A DNA stretch of 64,000 bases from Vitis vinifera (taxonomy: Eukaryota > Streptophyta > Magnoliopsida > Vitales > Vitaceae): positions 2,025,001 through 2,089,000 of the forward strand of contig NC_081807.1 of NCBI RefSeq assembly GCF_030704535.1. Direction: 5' to 3'. Below the pieces are notes generated by a model. It did no database searches, had not been told where the DNA came from, and saw nothing but the letters and a program-made list of their open reading frames with translations. Shown here in pieces: positions 55,877-64,000 of the stretch. The first letter of the stretch is position 1; each line of letters opens with the position of its first letter. Both the position numbers and the translations under genes were made by a program.

Positions 55877-57425
55877 ATGCTGGCTAATCTACAAGTCTCC
55901 CGCCCACAGCCATGGAACCATCGATCACCATTGTTGATTCAATGCGCTCTGAGCAAACAAGGCCAACTCTTTCTCTCTTCAGTAGCCAGAGATCCCTCCG
56001 CCAGTAACAGATTGATATGCAAATTCATAGCATCTTCATCCAAATCCATAGCTCTCAATGCTCTCTCCCACCTCCTTTCCCCCACCACCACTCACCCCTA
56101 CCTCTCCTCTCTTGCCCTCCCTGTAAGTTAAACCCCTCTCTCTTTCCTGTGTTTGTTGGCCGAGAAAAAGCTTTTATTTTGTTTTCGGGTTTCCAGAAAG
56201 TAAAGTTCTACTTAAATGTTTCAATTAGGATGAATTCGGTGGGGTTTAGTATTGAGCCCCAAATGCCGGAAATGTTTAGATTCAAAATTTTGGGGTATTT
56301 TCCTTTTCCTGCATTTTCTCAGCAACCAAAAGGAGGCTAACGGTTTGTACATTGTCATCGCAGTTGTATTCAAGGATTAGTGAAGCATCATGGTTCAGTT
56401 GGAACCCTAAGCTTATTGCAGACGTCATTGCTTTGTTATATAAACAAGGGCAGTTGAAGGAAGCAGAAACTCTAGTTTCTGAAACACTGATAAAATTAGG
56501 GTCTCGGGAGCGAGACCTTGTTTCCTTTTACTGCAATTTGATTGATTCACACTCCAAGCACAGCTCAAATCAAGGGGTTTTTGATGTGATTTCTCGTTTG
56601 AGTCGGATAGTCTCTGAATCGTCCTCTGTTTATGTTAAGGAACGAGCTTACAAGTCAATGATTAGTAGCTTATGTGCAGTTGGTCTACCTCTTGAAGCTG
56701 AGAATCTGATTGAAGAGATGAGAGTAAAAGGACTGAAACCATCTGTCTTTGAGTTCAGGTCTGTAGTGTATGGATATGGAAGAGTAGGATTGTCCGAAGA
56801 TATGCAGAGAATTCTTCTGCAAATGGGGAATGAAGGGTTTGAACTGGATACAGTTGTCTCGAATATGGTTCTTTCATCCTACGGAGCCTACAACAAGCAA
56901 TCTGAAATGGTGTCTTGGCTTCAAAGAATGAAGAATTCAAGCATTCCATTTTCCATCAGGACTTACAATTCAGTGTTGAATTCGTGCCCTATGATCATGT
57001 CAATCCTACAAGACCTCAAAACTTTTCCGCCAACCATTGATGAGTTGATGGAGACCTTGAAAGGGGATGAGGCATTGTTGGTTAAAGAATTGATTGGATC
57101 AATGGTTTTGGCAGAGTTAATGGAGTGGGATTGTTCAGAGGGGAAGCTGGATTTGCATGGAATGCACCTGGGGTCTGCATACTTGATAATGTTGCAGTGG
57201 AGGGAGGAGCTGAGGTATAGGCTTAATGCAGCAGAGTATGTGATGCCAGTGGAGATTACAGTGGTGTGTGGATCGGGAAAGCATAGCAGTGTTAGAGGGG
57301 AATCACCTGTGAAAAGAATGGTTCGAGAGATGATGACACGGACAAGAAGCCCGATGAAAATTGATAGGAAGAACATTGGTTGTTTTGTTGCAAAAGCAAA
57401 AGTTGTGAAGAACTGGCTGTGCTGA
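55877..57425 (+). CDS. PPR-SMR protein (At2g17033-like)
   Basis: Two exons, 55877-56122 and 56364-57425 (donor CCCT|GTAAGT, acceptor ATCGCAG|TTG, phase 0), giving about 435 residues. The first exon encodes a Ser/Arg/Gln-rich plastid-type leader. The second holds several P-class pentatricopeptide repeats (for example RAYKSMISSLCAVGLPLEAE and SVFEFRSVVYGYGRVGLSED). A C-terminal small MutS-related domain carries the diagnostic LDLHGMHLGSAYLIMLQW and the conserved GSGKHSSVRGESPVK loop. SMR domains of this family bind or cut nucleic acid, and plant PPR-SMR proteins act in organelle gene expression. The RNA target is unknown. The second exon contains an upstream TTG-started frame but no ATG, so the first exon must supply the start. 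Confidence 0.9.
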
Positions 57426-57570
57426 TTCATGTAGTGTAGTGCCTATCAGCTAACACACGCCCAAAAGTCTTGGATAAGTTCTACTAAATCCTTAAAAGAT
57501 GGCAAGGACAGGAAACGATTCCACAGCCCAGAATCACAAATTAAGAGAATGAGAAAGTAAGAGCTTAGCT

Positions 57571-57855
57571 TCAACCTGTGGAAGCGGGAATGCACTTGGA
57601 TGGATAGCTACAGGATCTCTCTTTTATCCCCACATCCTTCACCTTGTACTTTGTCAGATTGGCCAAAAAGACAATAGATCTGCAAGTAAGATGCAAAAGA
57701 GTTAGAACAGCACTGACTAACTGATAGTTACGATTAATGGGTTGCTGGGGATGCCAACTTTTTACCTCTTTGGTTTTTTTCATGATAAATGCACTGTCCT
57801 GGTTTTGCTTATCTAAAGTGGAATTGTGTTCTTCATACAAAGCAACGAACCTCAA
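57571..57855 (-). CDS. Possible 3' exons of an unrecognised gene
   Basis: On the minus strand, RFVALYEEHNSTLDKQNQDS...KKTKE ends at an AAAGAG|GTAAAA donor (near 57770). A CTTGCAG acceptor (near 57680) continues in phase as IYCLFGQSDKVQGEGCG to a stop near 57608. Hydrophilic, no domain recognised, and no upstream exon identified. Chance is possible. Confidence 0.2.
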   Translation of the reverse strand: MRFVALYEEHNSTLDKQNQDSAFIMKKTKEVKSWHPQQPINRNYQLVSAVLTLLHLTCRSIVFLANLTKYKVKDVGIKERSCSYPSKCIPASTG

Positions 57856-58215
57856 ACATTAAGAACATCATTGAGAATGCCAAAGCTAGAATCAATTAAG
57901 GAGAAACCATAACTCTATTCTATAAAATCACATCAAAGACTAGGCAGTGACACAAGCAAACTACATGACATTATATACAATTTCAAAAGGAGATGTTACA
58001 TGTGAAAGTAAAAAATATCAAAAAGGAGGCAGAAACCCCATGCCCCAAAGGAAGCCTCATCAGGGCCCTACATTCTGAAATTTCCCCCGGTGTTACAAAA
58101 TGGTATGCATATCAAAAGAAATGAGAAGAGCAAGAATGGGTTTTGCATTTTGGTGCAATTTTCTTTCCCATGACAAGAATAGATTTGATCCAAGATCTTG
58201 GTCTGGACTATTCAA

Positions 58216-58419
58216 TTAGGGGAAGCCAGGTGGATGCTTTGCCAAGCATGGTTCAAAAATTGATGTCAAGGGGAAACATGCAGTGTACAATGTTGAGCTC
58301 CCTTCGACCATGTCTCCAAACAAAAAGGTTCTCGTATACCTCTCTCCCTTGTGCTGTAGGTTCATTCTCCATATGTTGCCATCCTCAACTTGTTTCAGTT
58401 CCTTGACATCCTTTAGCAC
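58216..58419 (-). pseudogene. Coding-like fragment, identity unknown
   Basis: A 67-codon minus-strand frame (KDVKELKQVEDGNIWRMNLQ ... TRTFLFGDMVEGSSTLYTA) has protein-like composition. It continues upstream through PLVVLKDV to a stop, beyond which the same style resumes (MQLFDMDVQLIVG). It looks like a decayed exon of a host gene, but I do not recognise the family. Confidence 0.25.
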
Positions 58420-58977
58420 AACTAGAGGACGTCAACCCACTATCAGTTGGACATCCATGTCAAACAGCTGCATCCAGGTAGAAAGATGATAGCTTCAAAT
58501 ATTGCCTTGCAGGTGTTTCCAAGTATAGAAACAGCAAGGAGGACTCAATGCATGGTAGTGATTCCATAGGTAAAGAAGCCAGATAAAAATTATGCTGATG
58601 ATGCTAGTACAACCTCATCTTTCATGCGTCATATAGCATGAAGCTAATGGCCCCATTATCTGAATGCATTTCCTGTAAAGAAAAGCACCCCACTTTACTA
58701 TATATATCACTCAATTCAGAAAACCATTTGTTAAATTTTGGAGTTTCATGCCTGTGCATTCATAAACTTGCATGAAGATGGTTGGAAGAGCTACTAGAGA
58801 AGCTCAAAACACCAAGTTTATAAAACCGCTTTTAACCTGTGGTGCTTCAAATCAATTATTATTGATAGCGGCTACCAAGTGATAGTTCAAAAACCACTTG
58901 AAGCTCAAGAAATAGCATGACCAACTTATTCAAAGGAACGAATTCAAAGAAGGCTATTTCAAATCCCTCAAATTGTT

Positions 58978-59140
58978 AAATTTCTTGTTCTTCTATAGGG
59001 ACAGTTATATTGTTTAAACATAGACCATTGAAATTAAAGACAACCAAAAACAGGTTCAATTAAATTTCTAGTTCTTCTATAGGGACAGCTATATTGTTTA
59101 AACATAGGCCACTGAAATTAAAGACAACCAAAAACAAGTT
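58978..59140. repeat. 84-bp tandem duplication
   Basis: AAATTTCT(T/A)GTTCTTCTATAG and GGACAG(T/C)TATATTGTTTAA plus the following block AAGACAACCAAAAACA occur twice, at about 58978-59061 and 59062-59140, with only a few mismatches. Recent slippage or unequal exchange. Confidence 0.85.
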
Positions 59141-60024
59141 TTATTCAAGCAATCACAATAAGGTCTGAAGTTAACTACGGTAGAGGCAGTAACACAATTA
59201 TTGCAGCTCAATCCGAAAAACAAGTCACCAATGCACTTGTATTTAAAAATTAATTTGAAGTATTAGCTAATCTAAAATAAATAAACCAATAATAAATAGT
59301 ATGTTAAATTTGAGATAGTAATAACTGAATGATAACAAAAATAAATAAATCTGGTTAAATTTGGGTTAGCAAGATTGACATAATAAGCTGAACTGGAACA
59401 CATTTGTTACTGGCTCCCAAGAACTAAGCCCCCAAGCCAAATAAAATTATTTGCAACCCAATGATTTTCATCTTTGGTGAGCTTAATAACTTCAATCATA
59501 TTTTTATTCTACAAAAGAATCGGGTTTTGGTAGAGGCAAATCCAAAGAAACCAACACCAATATTTTAAAATTTTTTCTAAATATTTTAATGCTATTTTCT
59601 GTATGAATAGGCAGGCGATTTTGGTCTGAGATGCACAAGTACAGACTCTCATGCTCAACTTCGACCCTACCTATTGCAGTCTTTAGTTGTAAGAGATTCA
59701 TAGCACAAAAGATATCCAATCCCACATAATGGTTCAAACATAGGTTTTGGGCCTTGAGGCCAATCCCATGCATTCTGAAGGGATTTGAAATCCTGCAAAT
59801 TTTGTCAATTCAAATTTCAAAGGAATTTTCAAATCCCTTAATTTTTAAGTAAAGAAGCCAAAAATGTGAGATCTCAAGATTCTTAAAATCCTATCTTCAA
59901 TGCAGAGAACACTACCTGAAAGAATCAAGCAAACTCTTTCCAAGTCATATATGCTCACCTTGGTTTAGCTCCTTCTGTCTTCTATTCCTTGTCTGTTTTC
60001 TTTCCTCTCTATCCACATCAGCTT

Positions 60025-63000
60025 TTAGAACCAAGGCATCCACCATATATACATCTTCCCAAGATTTTTGTGTGAGACTGCTTCTGCAATCAAGCGACGA
60101 GCCTGACCTTCTACAGCTAGAGGCAATGATGGTGCTGCTCCAACCCCAACAACAATTCCTTGCAATCTGGCCTCTATATTACTGATGGCTCTCTGTAATT
60201 TTCAAAGGCAACATGCATCAGTAGTTAGTCAATAAAAAACTGGCCACAATCTGATCTTCCAAACCTAAGGTTAAAAATGAGGAGTGCCATCTCTAATGCT
60301 TATAAAGTAGGGTGAGTCAATACCGTTATTTGAGTACTACATATCCATAATTCATTCCAATTATATGTTTTCAATATGTATCATCCATGTAAAATAATCT
60401 TGGTCACTAATGGTTCATTCCAACTAGAATCAAGGCAAACTTTGCTCCAGAATATACTTCCAAGTTCCAGCGCAGTCATGAACCATTTGACATGGTAGGC
60501 CCCCAAAAAACTCAATGCAACCACCATCTGATGCCCCGAATTATAAAAGTATTCTTTAAGTCACAGCCAATAATGAAGCTAAAAGTGTATAACAATGACA
60601 AAGAAGGATGAAGATTCAAACCTGTGCATGGGGGTTCTGAACTTCAACCCCACTGGATTTATGAGATTTTGTCCACTCCACAAGAGGATCATGGATGAAC
60701 GTTTCAAGAATGCTCACTAAAGTCTCCCTATGTGTCCTCAGTACTGAAAGTGTTATTTCAGAGACCCTCAGAAAAATGCCTTCATATCCAGTAATTCCCA
60801 AACCATCAATCATGTTCTGCAGGTAACATCAGTGTTCATGAGAATAGGAACAAGAGAATTGAGAACCATATGCATTCATCAATAATTAGAATCAGGGAGT
60901 TGGAAGAAAAAGCATGTTATGAAAATGAATATGTTGCCATCCTAGAGTTATTTGAAATTTAGTAATCTGTAATTTGAAAATTGTTCAGAATATGGAGTAT
61001 CACAGCAAGAACTCTTGAATGCTTTAACCAAATCTGGCATTTGCTAAATAAATGTCAGGAATAAGACTTGTTATGGGGAAAATTTTCACATTGCATGGAA
61101 CATGAGCATCCATGTGCATTCCTTACCTGGGTTAGCCTAAAAGGCACCAGCTCTGGCTTCTCCAGCTGCAAGCCTTTGTCAAATAAGCAACTGAAATCAA
61201 CATGAACACAGTCTCCTGTGGTAGAATCAAAGAGAATATTTTCACCATGCCGGTCACCCAGGCCCACAATATGCCCAACCATGGACCAGACTGCTGTAGT
61301 GTGTGAATAAGCAAGCCGAGCCCTGAACCAGGCAGCTGGCTCAGAGAAGTTGTTCAAGAACCATTTGTGGAAAACAGGAGGGAACATTGGAAGGATTTTG
61401 TTCTTCAGCATCTCATCTTCCAACATTTTACCTTGGCATTGATCATAAATCCGCTTAATTTGAGGATTAGTCTTTTGCCTATCAAATTTCCCGCAGGAAA
61501 TATAAATATCTTGAAGTATATGACGGAGACCACGAGTGTGGGGTACCCATTCTACCATTCCACAGTCCTCAGTTAGTGGAATAACTGCAAAGGTGCGGAT
61601 ATAAAGCTTTCTCCGACGACTTTCAGGATATTTGGATAATAAACGGTTTATCATTGCAGTGAATTCCATCATTCGAGCATCCTTCCTCAGATCATCCTTA
61701 GGTTTGCAAAGGAATGGACATTGGACACCATCACTACCTAACAAAACGATCTGAAAACACCAGAAAGGGGATGTTTAGATTATCCAATAGTATCAAGGCC
61801 ATAGTAGGACAAGGGACCCACAATTGAGTGGCTCTCTGATATTTCAGACTTATCATATTAGAAACCTATCTGAAACTTGTTGTATGTATGGATGCATATA
61901 GACACATATTAGAAGCCTACCTGAACTGTTAATATCTAAGGATATGTGTGTGTGTGTGTGTGTGTGTGTTAGAGTGTATGATATACATTGTGAGCCCAAA
62001 TCCTACAAGCTTAAGCATTTAGGAAAATTGATTGTCTGACAATGTGTATACATATGTATATATATTAGAAACCTATCTGAACTGTCAAAGTATCTAATGA
62101 GATCAATTTCAACATTTGTCATGGGTGGGACTGGTGATTCCCACTCCCTTGCAAGTGTACCACGAAATAAGGGATGTCTATCTACGGTTTGCAGTTTCAA
62201 AATTTATTATTATGAATTTAGGATATCTACCACATAATCTCATCCAGAGAAAGGATGAATGTTTCTGTTATTTAATGTTTTTTCAGATAAAATGATATGC
62301 AACCCCCCAAGATACCACGTTGCTGTGCACTGTCAATGTGAATCAATATAACCACAAAAATCATGAACTAGATGCGATATCATCTGAAAAATGCAAAAGA
62401 AATAATAGACAGGTTAACACTTCATAAACCTCAGTAAACAAACAAACTTACTTTCTTCGGTCGCTGAAGAGAAGAGAGGATCTCAGCCTCATCAGCTATT
62501 CCAGATATTGTAGGGAGATCTGAGGTGAAGATATCAGAGATAAGTGAGTCACCATGATTCATTTCATATGCTGGTAGAGTGACAGTAAGAGATTGTTGGA
62601 TTGGCATTATAATTCCCAGTGGCATCATCCTCTTCAAGGCACTAAATTCGGTTGAGAGATTGATTGTCCTTGCCTTTGGCTGGCCTGAATGGAAGCACAA
62701 CCTGATTAGATGATCGATCAGAGTAGCAAACTGAACAAACAAATTGTTGCCGCTGTTTCCTGAGCTGGACCCTTTTCGTGCAGCTTGTATGATCTCTGCA
62801 GCTGCCTCCCGCCTTGAAGGTACTGTGGATTTTGAAACTGCAGCCATAATCCAAAGGGCTTGCTGTGGATATTGACGGAGAACAGAGGTGATGATGAGTT
62901 TGACTAGACGAACAATTTCTTCATTCTGGTGGCAAATTCTAGAAACCAACTGAGGCAAAACTGTTAACCACTGATATGTAGGCAAATCCTTCAAACAGCC

Positions 63001-64000
63001 TCGCATAATACCCATTACCTGCAAATGACAAGGGAGAATATAGTATCAGTGTTGTCAAAAGTAGAAGGCAATGTCAAGGTGATAGGACTCCTTTTAGCCT
63101 AAGGCAAAAGGCGAAAAACAAGGCAATAGCCTAACTATAATAAGGCGATAAAAAATATATATACATTTACCTATTTCAATACTTAACCAATATAAATGTT
63201 GTCTTCAACAATCAACACTATTAATTTTTCACCCCTCATGGTGTCTAATAAAATTAACAAAATAGTAATCATTATTCAAAGTGTTAAATATACAACCTAC
63301 ATCATAAGAAACATCATATTATTTACAGAAATTCATCTTGTCCCAATGCATTTTCTAATTTTTCAAACAACTAAAAATCATAATAAAAAACAAAATAAGA
63401 GAATGGACACCTAGAGAAGCTTTGGACATCATCATCATAGTCATCATTGAAATTAAAATTGTCATCACTTCTATCAAGACTAGGTTGATGACTCTCCATC
63501 CCATTATCACTATGATTAATAATATAATATTTCACGTTATACTTTGTTTAATACAATGTTAAATTGAATTAAATTGCTATTTAAATATGTTTAATCTTAG
63601 CCCATGGTTAAAGGCACTGCCTCTGTGCCTTGTGCCTTATCCCAAGGCGACCGCCTCTTTAAAGTTACCTTGCCTGGGCCTTCAATAGACAACTTTTATC
63701 TATCTACTTGGGCTTTGTGGCCTAGGTGACACAAGCAATCAACTTTGATGACACTGTATATTATAAATAAGAAAAGAATTGAAAGAGGTCAAGAATCATC
63801 CTGGTAAAATTCTACCTTTCCATGGATATTTTTCCATTCTTTATTCGATGATGATCCACTTCTTTGATAAACACTTCCAAAGTCAAACCACAGGGTCAAC
63901 AACCTGGGAAGTGCTTGAAAGAGATTCTTGTGGCCTCTATGAAGCCCCTTAGCATAAAACAACAGCACATCAGGAAGGTAAGACCACCAATGCTTCTCAG
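60025..64000 (-). CDS. ATR: ATR checkpoint kinase, 3' part (partial)
   Basis: The last five exons of a PI3K-like protein kinase: 63816 to beyond 64000, 62452-63018, 61127-61750, 60622-60816 and 60025-60192. All junctions have GT-AG sites and are phase 0, with about 578 residues visible. ATR senses replication stress and single-stranded DNA in the nucleus and phosphorylates checkpoint targets. Seen in order: the end of the FAT region (YLPDVLLFYAKGLHRGHKNL, then LKDLPTYQWLTVLPQLVSRI), the kinase domain with KKIVLLGSDGV, FLCKPKDDLRKDARMMEF, catalytic GLGDRHGENILFD and HVDFSCLFDKG, then the activation/PRD segment (IDGLGITGYEG) and a C-terminal FATC domain ending KMYIWWMPWF. Strong match to plant ATR (Arabidopsis At5g40820). 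The 5' part lies outside the window. One intron holds a MITE. Confidence 0.95.
61947..61969. repeat. TG dinucleotide microsatellite
   Basis: About 11 GT/TG units in the ATR intron between the two kinase-region exons. Confidence 0.9.
63047..63756. mobile_element. hAT-like MITE in an ATR intron
   Basis: 710-bp non-coding element with terminal inverted repeats CAGTGTTGTCAAAAG / CTTTGATGACACTG and an 8-bp target duplication with one mismatch (TATAGTAT at 63039-63046, TATATTAT at 63757-63764). The ends carry the AAGGC...GCCTAAGGC-type phrases seen in widespread plant elements of this kind; the interior is AT-rich. CAGTG termini and 8-bp target sites fit the hAT superfamily. Confidence 0.7.

Larger units (their letters stand above)
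57426..60024. other. Intergenic region between PPR-SMR and ATR
   Basis: The adjacent genes converge here. Contains coding-like minus-strand fragments near 57571-57855 and 58216-58419, an 84-bp tandem duplication (58978-59140) and otherwise unremarkable AT-rich sequence. No complete gene recognised. Confidence 0.45.

Noticed and set aside
56352-56363. Apparent start of the PPR-SMR frame at 56352
   Set aside because: The codon is TTG and lies in an intron that ends in CAG at 56363. The frame is exon 2, and the ATG is at 55877.

Overview
This is a nuclear plant (eudicot) window: AT-rich intergenic DNA, GT-AG introns, plant-only families (DYW pentatricopeptide repeat proteins, PPR-SMR, sterol C24-methyltransferase 2, SKIP23-type F-box, CDSP32) and plant retroelements. 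Gene sequences and repeat types resemble grapevine (Vitis), but the genus is an inference. I found no prokaryote-style system or CRISPR array and no clearly new molecular machine. The most unusual structures are a stack of nested transposons inside a host intron and a tandem segmental duplication whose two genes have had opposite fates.

Layout: 0-7.5 kb holds an intronless DYW-PPR gene (minus), AT-rich spacer with degraded MITEs, and a small plant gene with a strong TATA box (minus, ~7.1-7.5 kb). From ~8.3 to ~18.1 kb two tandem ~4.6-4.8 kb units each carry a CDSP32-like thioredoxin pseudogene and an open SKIP23/DUF295 F-box gene (all minus). The sterol methyltransferase SMT2 (minus, intronless) is at 21.9-23.0 kb, with a foldback repeat array in its upstream DNA. 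After ~5 kb of AT-rich spacer comes a 14-exon major-facilitator transporter gene (plus, 28.1-33.0 kb).

A five-exon DCAF8-type WD40 gene (minus) spans 33.8-48.4 kb, almost entirely because of an 11.1-kb first intron. That intron holds a tandem duplication. The second copy of it is split by a gag/protease LTR element (37812-45839), the LTR element is split by an L1-type LINE (39052-44191), and the LINE is split by a solo LTR (41231-41809). Target-site duplications can be read at all three levels. A tRNA-derived SINE and a truncated LINE tail lie in the same intron.

From 52 to 57.4 kb a mitochondrial-type E-class PPR gene (minus) and a two-exon PPR-SMR gene (plus) diverge from a shared ~1.7-kb upstream region. 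The right end holds the last five exons of the DNA-damage checkpoint kinase ATR (minus, 60.0 kb to beyond the edge), with a hAT-like MITE in an intron.

The genes are ordinary nuclear housekeeping and organelle-RNA genes and do not form a pathway. From memory of Arabidopsis locus numbers, several neighbours here are also neighbours there (CDSP32 beside SMT3; the transporter near the PPR-SMR gene; the DYW gene beside the WD40 gene), so the window looks like a conserved ancestral gene order diluted by transposons.
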